A stretch of DNA of 64,000 nucleotides from Limimaricola soesokkakensis (GCF_900172345.1 NZ_FWFY01000003.1:310001-374000), one strand, 5' to 3'; counted from the first letter of the stretch, positions 38,449 to 48,046 are shown. A program made the numbers and translations. The notes: a model not told the origin generated them from the sequence alone.

Positions 38449-40347
38449 TTACCTGAAGGAGGAATGGACCGCCTGGACGGCGGTGTCGTCGATGCGGATC
38501 TCGGTACGGGCCTGCACGGCGCTGGCATAGGCGGCGTAGATGTCCTGCGCGATGCCGGTGCCGAGCCGCTCCTCGATCGCCTGACGCTCGGCCACGACGC
38601 CGGCATCGTCCTCGGCGGGCGGCGCCACGGCATCGAGCCTAACAACGGCGGCGAAGCCGTCGCCGGTGATCGCGCGGGTCTCGCCTTCCTCCATCTCGAA
38701 GATCTCGCGGATGAAGCCGGGGAAGGTGCCCTCGACGAAGGCGCGGCGGGTGAGGTTCTGTGCCTGCTGCGGGGCGAGGCCCGCCGCGGCGAAGCTCGCG
38801 CCGCCGGCGATCTCGGCCGCCAGCGCCTCGGCCCGCTCGCTGCGCAGCCGCGCCCGGGTTTCGGCCTCGACATCGGCGATCACCTGCGCGCGCACTTCGT
38901 CGAGCGGGCGCAGCTGAGGCGGCGTCACGCCGTCGAGACGCAGCGCGAAGACGCCGCCATCCTCGAAGCCCAGAAGCTCCGGGAAACCGCCCTCTTGCGC
39001 GGTGGCGGCCGCCTCGCGGAACGGCGCATAGGCGGCGATACCGTCGGAGACCTCCTCGGACCATTCGATCGTGCCCAGCTCCATGTCGGCGCGCTCGGCC
39101 AGATCCTCGAGCGCGGCGCCACCCGCGAGCAGGTCGGTGATCTCCTGGCTGCGGCGCTCGATCTCGCGGCGGGCGCGGGCCTGGGCCAGCTCGGCGCGCA
39201 AATCGTCCTCGACCGCCTCGAAGGGCACCTCCTCGGCGGCGAGCACGGCGTTGACGCGGAACAGCGCCGGGCCGAGATCGGTTTCGACCGGGCCCACCAC
39301 GTCGCCGGCCTCGGCGGCGAAGACCGTCTCGGCGGCGCCGTCCAGATCGGCCTCGGCCACGTCGCCCAGATCCACCGCCTCTAGGCTCAGCCCACGCGCC
39401 TCGACCAGATCTTCGAAGCTGGCCTCGCCCGCCTCGAGCCGGGCCAGCGCCGTCTCGGCGGCCTCGGCGTTGGGATAGACCAGACGCTCGACCAGCCGGC
39501 GCTCCTCCTGCACGTATTCGGAGATGCGCTGCTCGTAGAGTTCGCGCACCTGCGCGTCGTCGATCTCGATCTCCTCGGCCACGTCCTCGGGGCGCAGCCA
39601 GACATAGCTGATCTGCCGGATCTCGGGCGCGGTATAGGCCTCGGGCGCGGCGGCGTAGCGGGCTTCGATCTCGGCCTCGGTGGGGGCGGGGATCTCGGCG
39701 TCGAGCAGGATTTCGGGCAGGATCACCCGCGGGCGGCCGTCATCGGCGGCAGGCATGCGCGCGGCGCCGAGCGTCACCGGCGCCCAGGTGATGTCGCGCC
39801 GGGACATCAAGAACTCGACCAGCGCCTCGACATGGGCATCGGGCGCCGCGACGCCGCCGACCACTGCCGTCTGCAACAGGGCGCGGGCCTCGCCCTCACG
39901 CAAGCTCTCCTCGAACTCGGCCACGCTGAGGCCGTTGCGGGACAGCGCGTCGCGATAGGCGTCGCGGTCAAAGCTGCCGTTCAGCCCCTGGAAGGCCGGG
40001 ATCGCCAGCACCTGGTCGCGCACCCGGGCGTCGCCCACCGAAAGGCCCAGCGCCTCGGCTTCGGCATCGAGCACCCGTTCGGTGACGAGCTGGCCCAGCA
40101 CTGCCCGGTCGAGGCCGAACTGCTGCGCCTGCGCAAAACTCACCGCCGAGCCGGTCTGGCTTTCGAGCGCGCGGATGCGGCTTTGCAGCGCGTTGGCGTA
40201 GCTCTGGATTTCCAGTTCCTTGTCGCCGACCGTGCCGAGCCGGGTCGCGTTGCCCGTGAGCCCTGTGGCTCCGAAGCCGATCAGGCCCACGAAGAGCAGG
40301 ATCAGGATGATCCAGACGAATACGCGGTTGCCCTTGCTCGATGCCAT
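38449..40347 (-). CDS. ppiD: PpiD-like peptidyl-prolyl isomerase/periplasmic chaperone
   Basis: A 632-residue protein anchored by one N-terminal helix (about residues 9-29, VFVWIILILLFVGLIGFGATG). A SurA_N-like chaperone region (residues 35-180) and a parvulin (rotamase) region follow, with long acidic helices. PpiD works at the Sec translocon on secreted proteins as they emerge. The ATG at 40347 follows AGGGAG. trpE follows 7 bases downstream. Parvulin catalytic residues are not clear by eye, so chaperone function is more certain than isomerase activity. Confidence 0.85.
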   Translation of the reverse strand: MASSKGNRVFVWIILILLFVGLIGFGATGLTGNATRLGTVGDKELEIQSYANALQSRIRALESQTGSAVSFAQAQQFGLDRAVLGQLVTERVLDAEAEALGLSVGDARVRDQVLAIPAFQGLNGSFDRDAYRDALSRNGLSVAEFEESLREGEARALLQTAVVGGVAAPDAHVEALVEFLMSRRDITWAPVTLGAARMPAADDGRPRVILPEILLDAEIPAPTEAEIEARYAAAPEAYTAPEIRQISYVWLRPEDVAEEIEIDDAQVRELYEQRISEYVQEERRLVERLVYPNAEAAETALARLEAGEASFEDLVEARGLSLEAVDLGDVAEADLDGAAETVFAAEAGDVVGPVETDLGPALFRVNAVLAAEEVPFEAVEDDLRAELAQARARREIERRSQEITDLLAGGAALEDLAERADMELGTIEWSEEVSDGIAAYAPFREAAATAQEGGFPELLGFEDGGVFALRLDGVTPPQLRPLDEVRAQVIADVEAETRARLRSERAEALAAEIAGGASFAAAGLAPQQAQNLTRRAFVEGTFPGFIREIFEMEEGETRAITGDGFAAVVRLDAVAPPAEDDAGVVAERQAIEERLGTGIAQDIYAAYASAVQARTEIRIDDTAVQAVHSSFR

Positions 40348-40413
40348 TGCGGTCTCCCTGTCGCGCCCCTTCGGCGTGAGCCGTTGAATAGGCAAGCGGG
40401 CGGGGCCGTGCAA

Positions 40414-40438
40414 GCGGATGGGGTCGGGCCCCGTCCGC
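40414..40438. terminator. Hairpin between the aminotransferase and ppiD
   Basis: GCGGATGGGG (40414-40423) and CCCCGTCCGC (40429-40438) pair over 10 positions with one G-U or C-A mismatch depending on strand. It is nested in further GC-rich arms (GGGCGGGGCC and GGCCCCGCCC). It lies in the 118-base gap after the aminotransferase stop (minus strand). No T-run, so function is uncertain. Confidence 0.4.
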
Positions 40439-40464
40439 GGCGAGGGCCCCGCCCGGGGTCGTGG

Positions 40465-41643
40465 TCAGCGCGCGGGCAGCGCCGCGAGCCGGGTTTCCAG
40501 CTCGGCGATGCCGGTGGCGTCGACATTGGCGAAGGCGATACGCAGTTGCCGCCGGCCCGCCTCGGAGCCCTCCGGCGTGAACATCGTGCCGGGCAGCAGC
40601 AGCACGCCCGCCTCGTGCACAAGCCGCTGCGCCAGCGCGTCGGAGGGCTCGGCATGGGGATGCTCGATCCAGCCGAAATAGGCGCCACAGCCCATCAGCC
40701 GCCAGCCCTGCGGCTCGAGCCGCGCGAAGCTCTGCTCCATGGCGCGGCGGCGCGAGAGAATCTCGGCGCGTTCGCCTGCCAGCCAGTCGCCCAAGTTGCG
40801 CATGCCCCACAAGGCTGCCTTCTGGCCGAGGCTGGTCGGGCAGATCGTCACCGTGTCGAGGAACCGCTCCATCTGCGCGATCCGCGCAATGCTCGCGGTG
40901 ACGGCGCCGACCCGGTGGCCGGTGAGGCGGTAGGCCTTGGAGAAGGAATAGAGCTGCACCAGAACCTCGGCCCAGTCCGGGTCCGAGAACAGGTCATGCG
41001 CCGGCCCCTCGCGGCTGTCGAAGTCGCGATAGGTCTCGTCGAGGATCAGCGCGAGGCCGCGCGCGCGGCACAGGTCGCGGAAGGCGGCGAGCAGGGCGGC
41101 GGGGTATTCGACGCCGCCGGGGTTGTTGGGGCTCACCAGCACGATGGCGCGGGTCGCGGGCGTGATCAGCGCCGCGGCGGCCTCGGGGTCGGGCAGCAGC
41201 GTCGGGCCGGTCTCGAGCGGCAGGGTCCGCACCCCGGCCATGTCGTTCCACATGCGGTGATTGAAGTACCACGGGCTGGGCAGGATCACCTCGGAGCCTT
41301 CGCCGCACAGCGCCGAGATCGCGGCGCAATAGGCCTGGTTGCAGCCCGAGGTGACCGCCACCTGCTCGGGCACGACGCGGCCGCGATAGGCCTCGCTCCA
41401 GTGTCGCGCGATCTCCTCGCGCAGTTCCGGCAGGCCGAGGACCGGGCCGTAGAGATGGGCGCTGGCATCCTGCATGACGATCTCGGCCATGGCGCGGCGC
41501 AGCGGCTCGGGTGGCGGATCGACCGGCGCCGCCTGGCTGACGTTCAGAAGCGGCCGCTCGGGCGGAAAGCTCACCCCCTCGATCCAGCGGCGGGCCTCCA
41601 TCACGGGCGGTGGAAAGGTCGATGCGGTGCGCGTGCTGCTCAT
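40465..41643 (-). CDS. Class I/II PLP-dependent aminotransferase
   Basis: A 392-residue fold-type I aminotransferase. Landmarks are YGPVLGLPELREEIARHW, VTSGCNQAYCAAISAL, SPNNPGGVEYP, the aspartate in LILDETYRDF and the PLP lysine in SFSKAYRLTGHRVG. The substrate is not evident from sequence; neighbours (DUF2127, gpt, ppiD) do not help. The ATG at 41643 follows GGAGG. Confidence 0.9.
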   Translation of the reverse strand: MSSTRTASTFPPPVMEARRWIEGVSFPPERPLLNVSQAAPVDPPPEPLRRAMAEIVMQDASAHLYGPVLGLPELREEIARHWSEAYRGRVVPEQVAVTSGCNQAYCAAISALCGEGSEVILPSPWYFNHRMWNDMAGVRTLPLETGPTLLPDPEAAAALITPATRAIVLVSPNNPGGVEYPAALLAAFRDLCRARGLALILDETYRDFDSREGPAHDLFSDPDWAEVLVQLYSFSKAYRLTGHRVGAVTASIARIAQMERFLDTVTICPTSLGQKAALWGMRNLGDWLAGERAEILSRRRAMEQSFARLEPQGWRLMGCGAYFGWIEHPHAEPSDALAQRLVHEAGVLLLPGTMFTPEGSEAGRRQLRIAFANVDATGIAELETRLAALPAR

Positions 41644-41671
41644 GGGGCCTCCCTCGGGTTCGGGTGGCACG

Positions 41672-42199
41672 CTAGCCTTGGGTAGGGGGCTGTGCAATCC
41701 GGGCCCGCGCGCCGCGCCACTCGGCATGGACCAGCCAGATCATCGCCACGTCAAACAGGCTTAGCGCCACCAGCGTCGCCGAGGGGGCGAGCACGAACAG
41801 ATGGATCTGGTAGGCAATGAACAGCGCCAGCACCGCCATCGCGACGGGATAGGCCCAGTGCAATCCGCGCGCCAGCAGCAACACCATCGCCAGCTTCACG
41901 CCGCCATGGGTGAGGAGATAGAGCGCGTAGAAATGCTGGGTCTCGATCGACAGCCTCTGGCTCGCGTCGAGCAGGGCGCGCGCCAGCAGGTCGCGCGGGT
42001 CCTGCGCCAGTTCCGGCGCGGTGACCCGGTCGAGCAGCTCCAGAATCGCAGCGCCGGGCGTGACGAGAAGCGTCAGCCCGGCGAGGGTCTCGAAGCCCGC
42101 GAACAGGCCCTTGAACAGGAGGCTCGCCTCGAACAGGCGATGGATCAGACGCCGCCGGGGCGGCGCCTCCTCAGTCCTTGCCGCGATAGGGCTCGACAT
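41672..42199 (-). CDS. DUF2127 membrane protein
   Basis: A 175-residue protein with four predicted helices (for example [20 protein letters not shown] and [19 protein letters not shown]). The [12 protein letters not shown] start and the [13 protein letters not shown] block are characteristic of DUF2127. Function unknown. Its start overlaps the end of gpt by 29 bases, so the two are probably translated together; a shorter start is not obvious. Confidence 0.82.
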   Translation of the reverse strand: MSSPIAARTEEAPPRRRLIHRLFEASLLFKGLFAGFETLAGLTLLVTPGAAILELLDRVTAPELAQDPRDLLARALLDASQRLSIETQHFYALYLLTHGGVKLAMVLLLARGLHWAYPVAMAVLALFIAYQIHLFVLAPSATLVALSLFDVAMIWLVHAEWRGARARIAQPPTQG

Positions 42200-42677
42200 A
42201 TTGCAGGGCCATGTCCCACGGGAAGAAGATCCAAGTGTCCTGGCTCACCTCGGTGACATAGGTGTCGACCTGGCCGTTGCCCATCGGCTTGGCGTAGACG
42301 GTGGCGAAATGGGCGTTGGGATAAAGCTGGCGCACCAGCTCCAGCGTCCGGCCGGTATCGACGAGATCATCGACCACGAGGATGCCGGTGCCGTCGCCCA
42401 TCATCTCGGCATCGGGGGCCTTCAGCACCTTGGCGCTTGCCTGGTTCTGATGCTCGTAGGACTTGACCGAAATCGTGTCGACGGTGCGGATGCCGAGCTC
42501 GCGGGCGACGATCATCGCCGGCGCCATGCCACCGCGGGTGATCGCGACCACCGCTTTCCAGGCGCCCTCGGCGTCTGGGCCGCGGCCGTCGAGCCGCCAG
42601 GCCAGGGCGCGGCTGTCGCGGTGCAGCTGGTCCCAGGATACGTGGAAGCCCTTTTCATGCGGCAGTCGGTCGGTCAT
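42171..42677 (-). CDS. gpt: Xanthine phosphoribosyltransferase
   Basis: A 168-residue salvage enzyme that makes XMP and GMP from xanthine or guanine and PRPP. The PRPP motif is [18 protein letters not shown] and the N-terminal part ([21 protein letters not shown]) matches E. coli Gpt-type enzymes. Located just downstream of fabI on the same strand (5-base gap) and overlapping the DUF2127 gene. Confidence 0.93.
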   Translation of the reverse strand: MTDRLPHEKGFHVSWDQLHRDSRALAWRLDGRGPDAEGAWKAVVAITRGGMAPAMIVARELGIRTVDTISVKSYEHQNQASAKVLKAPDAEMMGDGTGILVVDDLVDTGRTLELVRQLYPNAHFATVYAKPMGNGQVDTYVTEVSQDTWIFFPWDMALQYVEPYRGKD

Positions 42678-42682
42678 CGCTC

Positions 42683-43489
42683 TCAGCCTTTCGTGATGTC
42701 GGGCGCGTCGGGGTTCTTCATGCCGATCACGTGGTAGCCCGCATCGACGTGATGGACCTCGCCGGTAACCGCGCTGCCCAGATCCGACAAGAGGTAGAGG
42801 GCGGATTTTCCGACCTCCTCCTGAGTGACCGTGCGGCGCAGTGGCGAATTATACTCGTTCCACTTCATGATGTAACGGAAATCGCCGATGCCGGAGGCGG
42901 CCAGCGTCTTGATCGTGCCGGCCGAGATCGCGTTGACCCGGATCGCGTCGCGGCCCAGATCCTCGGCGAGGTACTGCACGCTCGCCTCCAGAGCCGCCTT
43001 GGCCACGCCCATTACGTTGTAGTGCGGCATCACCTTCTCGGCACCGTAATAGGTCAGCGTCAGGCAGGAGCCGCCCTCGGTCATCATCGGCGCCGCGCGC
43101 TTGACCACAGAGGTGAAGGACCAGACCGAGATGTCCATCGACATCAGGAAGTTCTGCTTCGAGGTGTCGACATAGCGACCGCGCAACTCGGACTTGTCGG
43201 AGAAGCCGATGGCATGGACGATGAAGTCGAGCTTGCCCCATTTCTCCTGCAGCGCGGTGAACAGCGCGTCGATGCTGTCCTCGTCGCCGACGTCGCAGGG
43301 CAGCACGATGTCGGAGCCGACCTCGGCCGCGAGCGGGCCGACCCGCTTTTTCAGCGCCTCACCCTGATAGGAGAAGGCCAGCTCGGCGCCGGCACCGGCG
43401 CAGGCCTTGGCGATGCCCCAGGCGATCGACTTGTCGTTGGCGAGCCCCATGATGAGGCCGCGTTTTCCCGCCATCAACTGCGATGTCAT
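42683..43489 (-). CDS. fabI: Enoyl-[acyl-carrier-protein] reductase (NADH)
   Basis: A 268-residue short-chain dehydrogenase-fold enzyme of fatty-acid elongation, the triclosan target. It starts [27 protein letters not shown] (first part [15 protein letters not shown]), with the divergent nucleotide loop of FabI, and has the catalytic Tyr-x6-Lys arrangement in [15 protein letters not shown] longer frame exists upstream but this ATG gives the standard start. It is divergent from pdxH with about 165 bases between. Confidence 0.95.
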   Translation of the reverse strand: MTSQLMAGKRGLIMGLANDKSIAWGIAKACAGAGAELAFSYQGEALKKRVGPLAAEVGSDIVLPCDVGDEDSIDALFTALQEKWGKLDFIVHAIGFSDKSELRGRYVDTSKQNFLMSMDISVWSFTSVVKRAAPMMTEGGSCLTLTYYGAEKVMPHYNVMGVAKAALEASVQYLAEDLGRDAIRVNAISAGTIKTLAASGIGDFRYIMKWNEYNSPLRRTVTQEEVGKSALYLLSDLGSAVTGEVHHVDAGYHVIGMKNPDAPDITKG

Positions 43490-43654
43490 GAATGTCCCTC
43501 TTGCCGATCCGGCGCCGTTTCGATCCGGTGTAGGCGATAGGGAGCATGGCATCAAGGCCACGGGCCTACGCGACGTCATGCTTAGAGCGGAAGGAGAGGG
43601 GACTAAACAGTTGAGAATGGAGTATACTGTCGGAATACGAGTGAGTGAGTTTGT

Positions 43655-44263
43655 ATGATGGACCCGCGTGTCGGCATCTTCGCCGGAGATGATCCGCTGG
43701 ATATTGCAAGGCGCTGGCTTGAGGAAGCCGGGCGCCACGAGCCGTCGGATCCGAACGCGATCGCGCTGGCCACGGTTGATTCCGAGGGTCTGCCGGATGT
43801 GAGAATCGTACTGCTCAAAAGCATCGAGAGCGATGCGTTCGTGTTCTACACGAACTACGAAAGCGCCAAGGCGCGCCAGATCGACAGCAATGGCCGCGCC
43901 GCTTTCGCCGTGCACTGGAAGTCGCTGCGCCGACAGATCCGGGTGCGCGGATTGGTAGAGCGCGAGGACGGCCCGATCGCCGACGCGTATTTCAGATCAC
44001 GGCCGCGTGAGAGCAGGGTGGGGGCCTGGGCTTCGCCTCAAAGTCGTGCGATCGCCTCGCGCGCGGCGCTTGAGGCGGAGGTGGCGCGACTCGATGCCGA
44101 ACTCGGCGAGGATCCGCCGCGGCCGGCCTTCTGGGGTGGATATCGGCTCAGACCGCTCGAGATCGAATTTTGGGCAGATGGCGCACATCGGCTTCACGAC
44201 CGGTACAAATGGTCGAGACCGACGCTGAACCATCCGTTCGAAGTGTTACGTTTAGGACCGTGA
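43655..44263 (+). CDS. pdxH: Pyridoxamine 5'-phosphate oxidase
   Basis: A 202-residue FMN enzyme producing pyridoxal 5'-phosphate from PNP or PMP. FMN-binding landmarks are [20 protein letters not shown] (cited as [16 protein letters not shown]), SAKARQID and [13 protein letters not shown], and the C-terminal substrate block is [10 protein letters not shown]...RPTLNHPF. There are two adjacent ATG codons (43655 and 43658); the first is listed. The stretch upstream is A/T-rich and should hold the divergent fabI and pdxH promoters. Confidence 0.95.
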   Translation: MMDPRVGIFAGDDPLDIARRWLEEAGRHEPSDPNAIALATVDSEGLPDVRIVLLKSIESDAFVFYTNYESAKARQIDSNGRAAFAVHWKSLRRQIRVRGLVEREDGPIADAYFRSRPRESRVGAWASPQSRAIASRAALEAEVARLDAELGEDPPRPAFWGGYRLRPLEIEFWADGAHRLHDRYKWSRPTLNHPFEVLRLGP

Positions 44264-44363
44264 TTTCACACGGAATGAAATTCGATGCTTGTAGCCACCC
44301 TCAGACTGTGCTGCACAGACGAAAAAAATCGGACGGGCCGGGACAAGGCTGCTGGAGGCGGAG

Positions 44364-44945
44364 ATGAACGACATGCTGGACAAGCAGACGGAGGACCGCC
44401 TGGAGATCGCGGGACACGTCAAGTGGTTCGATCCGGCTAAGGGATTCGGCTTCATCGTGCCCGACGACGGCGGCTCCGACATCCTGCTGCACGCCAATGT
44501 ACTGCGCAACTATGGCCAGAACTCGGTTGCCGATGGCGCGCGGATTCGCATCCTTGCCCATCGCACCGAGCGCGGCATCCAGGCCGCCGCCATCCTGTCG
44601 CTCGAGGCGCCGGCGACCGCCGCCGCGGTGCCGCTGGCCGATTTTCAGGAGTTCGATCCCGAATATCTCGCGAGCCGTCCGCTCGAGCCGGCGCGGATCA
44701 AGTGGTTCGACAAGGCCAAGGGCTTCGGCTTCGCCAACATCTTCGGCGCCGGTGACGACATATTCCTCCATGTCGAGGTGCTGCGTGCGTCCGGCCTCGC
44801 GGATCTCGAACCCGGCGAGGCGGTGTCGTTGCGGGTGATCCAGGGCAAGCGCGGCCGAATGGCGACGGAAATCCTCACCTGGGACGCGGCGCTGCGCCAG
44901 CCGGGGGCCGCGAAGCCCGAGGATGGGAACGGGGACGAGGAATGA
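44364..44945 (+). CDS. Protein with two cold-shock domains
   Basis: A 193-residue nucleic-acid-binding protein with two CSDs. The first starts GHVKWFDPAKGFGFIVPDDG (residues about 14-80) and the second ARIKWFDKAKGFGFANIFG (about 112-175). Both RNP1 (KGFGFI, KGFGFA) and RNP2-like segments (DILLHANVL, DIFLHVEVL) are present. Double-CSD proteins are known from alphaproteobacteria as RNA chaperones in stress and stationary phase; specific targets unknown. Starts after TGGAGGCGGAG and overlaps the DUF192 gene by 4 bases. Confidence 0.93.
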   Translation: MNDMLDKQTEDRLEIAGHVKWFDPAKGFGFIVPDDGGSDILLHANVLRNYGQNSVADGARIRILAHRTERGIQAAAILSLEAPATAAAVPLADFQEFDPEYLASRPLEPARIKWFDKAKGFGFANIFGAGDDIFLHVEVLRASGLADLEPGEAVSLRVIQGKRGRMATEILTWDAALRQPGAAKPEDGNGDEE

Positions 44946-45415
44946 AGGCACTGCTGCTGGCGGCCTTCGCCATTTCGGCGCCGCTGGCCGCGCAGGCCGC
45001 GACCTGCGCGCCAGACCGGGTGACGGTACGGGGTGATTGGGGGCAGGCGGCCTTCACCGTGGCCGTGGCCGACGATGCCGCCGAGCGGGCGCAGGGGCTG
45101 ATGAACGTGCCCGAAATGCCGCGCATGACAGGCATGCTCTTCGTTTATGAAAATCCGCAGGCCGTGTCCTTCTGGATGCGTAACACGCTCATTCCGCTCG
45201 ACATGATCTTCGCCGGGCCCGACGGGACCGTGCGCAGCATCCACGAGCGCGCGCAGCCTCTCGACGAAACCCCGATCCCGGGCGGCACCGACATCCAGTA
45301 CGTTCTGGAGCTCAATGGGGGCATGGCGGAACGGCTCGGCATCGCGCCCGGCGACACGCTGCGCCACCCTTCGATCGGCAGCGACGAGACGCCGGCAGCC
45401 GATCCCTGCGAATGA
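44942..45415 (+). CDS. Secreted DUF192 protein
   Basis: A 157-residue protein with a signal peptide (residues 1-20, ending AAQAAT) and a DUF192 beta-domain. Typical blocks are [23 protein letters not shown], cited here as [19 protein letters not shown], then [14 protein letters not shown] and [18 protein letters not shown]. Function unknown; the family occurs in bacteria and archaea. Coupled to the cold-shock gene by a 4-base overlap. tRNA-Pro follows 51 bases after the stop. Confidence 0.9.
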   Translation: MKALLLAAFAISAPLAAQAATCAPDRVTVRGDWGQAAFTVAVADDAAERAQGLMNVPEMPRMTGMLFVYENPQAVSFWMRNTLIPLDMIFAGPDGTVRSIHERAQPLDETPIPGGTDIQYVLELNGGMAERLGIAPGDTLRHPSIGSDETPAADPCE

Positions 45416-45466
45416 TCACGGCGGCGCTTGCACCCGGACGCGCGCCAGCCTAGAAGGGCGGCGGTT

Positions 45467-45543
45467 CGGGGCGTAGCGCAGCCTGGTAGCGCATCTGTTT
45501 TGGGAACAGAGGGTCGCAGGTTCGAATCCTGCCGCCCCGACCA
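45467..45543 (+). tRNA. tRNA-Pro (anticodon TGG)
   Basis: A 77-base cloverleaf. The acceptor arms are CGGGGCG and CGCCCCG followed by A and an encoded CCA. The anticodon stem is TCTGT/ACAGA with loop TTTGGGA giving TGG, and the T-arm has GGTTCGAATCC. It reads CCN proline codons. Confidence 0.97.
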
Positions 45544-45754
45544 ATCTCCTCTCATTTCATTCTTCGTGACCTAGAGGGGCCAGTCCCTCTGGTTTCGGAC
45601 CTCGTGGCGAATCCCCCTATCACCGGGTGACGCGGGGTTGCGGCCCGTATCGCTCCATCGATGAGAGCTCTGGCTCAAAACGACCCCAAAAGACCCCTGT
45701 GGCCCCGATGTCACGCCGCGCGGTGGACAAGTTCGAGGCCCGTTTCTCACCCCC

Positions 45755-45763
45755 TGTGGATAA
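45755..45763 (-). promoter_or_regulatory. Consensus DnaA box
   Basis: TGTGGATAA on the plus strand is the exact complement of the DnaA box TTATCCACA. It lies 284 bases before the NrdJ-like ATG. A single 9-mer can occur by chance, but similar sites cluster here. Confidence 0.5.
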
Positions 45764-45864
45764 TTTTCAGGCTGTACTAAGCCGGTGCATATGTCCTCGG
45801 GTAAGGCACCCTCAAAGGCCAACGCAAGTTGGGCATATGGCATTCTTCGTGGAGCTGCGGGGGC

Positions 45865-45873
45865 TGTGGAAAA
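45865..45873 (-). promoter_or_regulatory. Near-consensus DnaA box
   Basis: TGTGGAAAA (TTTTCCACA on the minus strand) differs from the DnaA consensus at one position. A further TGTGGGAGA begins at 45877, four bases on. Confidence 0.35.
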
Positions 45874-46046
45874 CCCTGTGGGAGAGCGGTGAACTGCGGT
45901 GGGCGAATCCAAGGGCGCCGAGGCGGTGTCGCGAGATTCGTTCGCGCCACCCCGGCACCGCGTTGACCGTGCCCGCCGCGCTGCTCAGTTTCGCCGAACC
46001 GGGGGCCTGCGGCCCGCGGCTCACGCGGCGAAACGGGACCACCTGC

Positions 46047-47975
46047 ATGCAGATCGAACGGCGCTATACGATGCCGGAACAGGCCCCGCTTGCCGGGAGG
46101 CCGACCCGCCGCATCCGGCTCGAGGACGGCACCGCGATGCAGGTGCCTGCCGGCTGGACGCTCCGCGCCGCGCGCGCCTTCGCTGCCCAAGTGCCGGGGG
46201 CGCGGGCAGAGACGGGCCTTGCTGATGCCGTCGACGCGCTGGCGGCGCGGCTCGCCTCTGGCGCTAAGGCTTCCGGCCTTCTGACGGACCCCGCCTGCCT
46301 CGACATCTGGGCCGACGAGATGCGCCAGATGGTCATGCACCGCATCGCCGTTATCGATCCCGCACTCTGGAACGGTCGCATACGCGTGTCCGAGCCTGCG
46401 GCCTCGCCGCTGCGGGTGCGAATGGCGCAGACGGATGGCGTGCAGATGACGTGCCTCGCCGAAGCGGTCCGCGACGGCGCGCCGCTTGCTTTCGATTTCG
46501 AGACCGATCCGCGCGCCGCCGCGCCGCGCGTCGTGCTCGACCTGCGCTGCTTCGTCGAGGATGGCGAGGTGGCGGTGGTGGCGCTGGTTCATGCGGTCCG
46601 GCTCTGGACACTGGCTCTCGCCGTGGCTGCCGGGCGCAAGGCCGTGCCGGGTGACCTCGGATTGGCGGGTTTGGGCGGTGCGCTCATGCGGCTTGGCCTG
46701 GGCCATGCGACGCGCGAAGGGCGCATCGCGGCGGCCGCGATGGGGGCTCTGGCCGAGGCGGCACGAGCGGCCGTGGCGGCGGAGCTTGGGCTTGCGCCGG
46801 GGGCGGGCGATGCGCATGCGCGCGCCGGTCTGGCGCGACTCGAGGCCAAGCCGGTGCCGCACGCCGCCCGTGCAGCACTCACACACGCGCGCGCGCTCTG
46901 GGCCGGGATCGATGAGCAGGCCGCCCCCGATGCACCGGCGGCGCCCCGGATCGCGATCGCACCGCTTGGACCGCAGGCGGCGATCCTCGGGCTTGGGGAC
47001 GACCCGCTCGCGCCCTTGGCCGAGCTGTGCATGGAGACGGAGACCGAGCGGGGGCATTGCCGCAAGGCCGCGCCCGAGCTGCGCGCCGGGCTTGCCGCTC
47101 AGGGATACAGCGCCGACCGGGTCGAAGCATTGATCCGTCACGTGGCCGGGTATGGCAGCCTCGCCGCCGCGCAGGGCATCGACCATGCGGCGCTGCGCGC
47201 GCGCGGGCTCGACGCGCAGCAGATCGCCCGGATCGAGGCGGCGCTCCCCGAGGCGCGCGACCTGCGCGCGGCCGTCACGCCCTGGCGGCTGGGCACGGCG
47301 TTCTGCGCCTCGCGGCTCGGCCTCGACGCCGCGGCGATGCCGGGGCAGGGAATGGGGCTGCTGGAGCAGCTCGGCTTCACCGAGGCGCAGATCGAGACGG
47401 CCAATCGCCACGTCTTCGGTACCGGATCCCTGCGCGGCGCCCCGGGGATCGCGCCCCGCGACGCCGCCGCCTTCGATTGCGCGCCCGAAGGGGCGGGCGG
47501 TCCGCAGGATGTCGGTCCGCGTGCACGGCTCGCCATGGCGGCGGCGCTGGCACGGGTGATCGGCGGCCCAGTGGTGGCGCGGATGCCGCTGCCGGATGCG
47601 GCCGATGCCGGAACGGCGCGCGCGGCGATCCGCGCGGCGCGGCGGGCGGGGCTCGCCGGGCTGGCCCTGTCGCGCGATGCCGAGGCGGCGCAGCGCATGA
47701 GCGGCGCGACCGAGGCCTCCGCGGATGCCCTTTCACTGGCGCCGCGCCTGCGCGAGATCCTTGCCATGCTGCCGCCGGGCACCCGCCCCGGCAGCGCGCC
47801 AAGCGAGGTGATCGAGCTGCTTGAAGCGGCGCGTCGCTCGCGCCCCGAGGCGCGGCGTCATGCGCGGGTGCTGCGCGAGCGGCTGCTGGCCGACCCGCTG
47901 CCGCAGGATCGCGGCACGCCGCGCGTCGCCACGCCGCCGGCCGGGCACGACCGGGCGCAGACCAGGCGCGGCTGA
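46047..47975 (+). CDS. Class II ribonucleotide reductase (NrdJ)-derived protein lacking the catalytic core
   Basis: A 642-residue intact frame. It aligns by eye, in order, with alphaproteobacterial B12-dependent ribonucleotide reductase: MQIERRYT at the N-terminus, DEMRQMVMHRIAVIDPALWN (90-109, the 'DELRYML...NSPQWFN' block), RLWTLALAV and GGALMRLGLGHATREGR (185-226), GLAAQGYSADRVEALIRHVAGYGSL (349-372, cited in part), RARGL..IARIEAALP, WRLGTAFC, and HVFGTGSLRGAPG..FDCA (455-479). The finger-loop cysteine region, substrate-binding loops and C-terminal CxxC tail are missing, and the protein is about half the usual 1200 residues. It cannot be an ordinary reductase; a regulatory or structural role is inferred. 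Weak Shine-Dalgarno. Confidence 0.65.
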   Translation: MQIERRYTMPEQAPLAGRPTRRIRLEDGTAMQVPAGWTLRAARAFAAQVPGARAETGLADAVDALAARLASGAKASGLLTDPACLDIWADEMRQMVMHRIAVIDPALWNGRIRVSEPAASPLRVRMAQTDGVQMTCLAEAVRDGAPLAFDFETDPRAAAPRVVLDLRCFVEDGEVAVVALVHAVRLWTLALAVAAGRKAVPGDLGLAGLGGALMRLGLGHATREGRIAAAAMGALAEAARAAVAAELGLAPGAGDAHARAGLARLEAKPVPHAARAALTHARALWAGIDEQAAPDAPAAPRIAIAPLGPQAAILGLGDDPLAPLAELCMETETERGHCRKAAPELRAGLAAQGYSADRVEALIRHVAGYGSLAAAQGIDHAALRARGLDAQQIARIEAALPEARDLRAAVTPWRLGTAFCASRLGLDAAAMPGQGMGLLEQLGFTEAQIETANRHVFGTGSLRGAPGIAPRDAAAFDCAPEGAGGPQDVGPRARLAMAAALARVIGGPVVARMPLPDAADAGTARAAIRAARRAGLAGLALSRDAEAAQRMSGATEASADALSLAPRLREILAMLPPGTRPGSAPSEVIELLEAARRSRPEARRHARVLRERLLADPLPQDRGTPRVATPPAGHDRAQTRRG

Positions 47976-48046
47976 GCCGTTCCGTTCCGGAACGTCTTCG
48001 CGCTCTCCGGGTTGCTGCTCAGAAGCAGCCGAGCTTGGAGAGGCGC

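Larger units (their letters stand above)
45544..46046. other. 503-base leader of the NrdJ-like gene with DnaA-box-like sites
   Basis: No protein gene recognised. Four TGTGG-containing sites lie within about 190 bases: TGTGGCCCC (45698), TGTGGATAA (45755, exact DnaA box in inverse), TGTGGAAAA (45865) and TGTGGGAGA (45877). No cobalamin-riboswitch B12 box was seen. The frame of the gene runs open upstream of its ATG but shows no homology. Confidence 0.6.

Noticed and set aside
45544-46046. Chromosome replication origin
   Set aside because: DnaA-like boxes are present but there is no AT-rich unwinding region and no typical origin neighbours (hemE, dnaA, parAB).
45544-46046. Cobalamin riboswitch for the NrdJ-like gene
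   Set aside because: No B12-box-like sequence or multi-stem structure could be found by eye.
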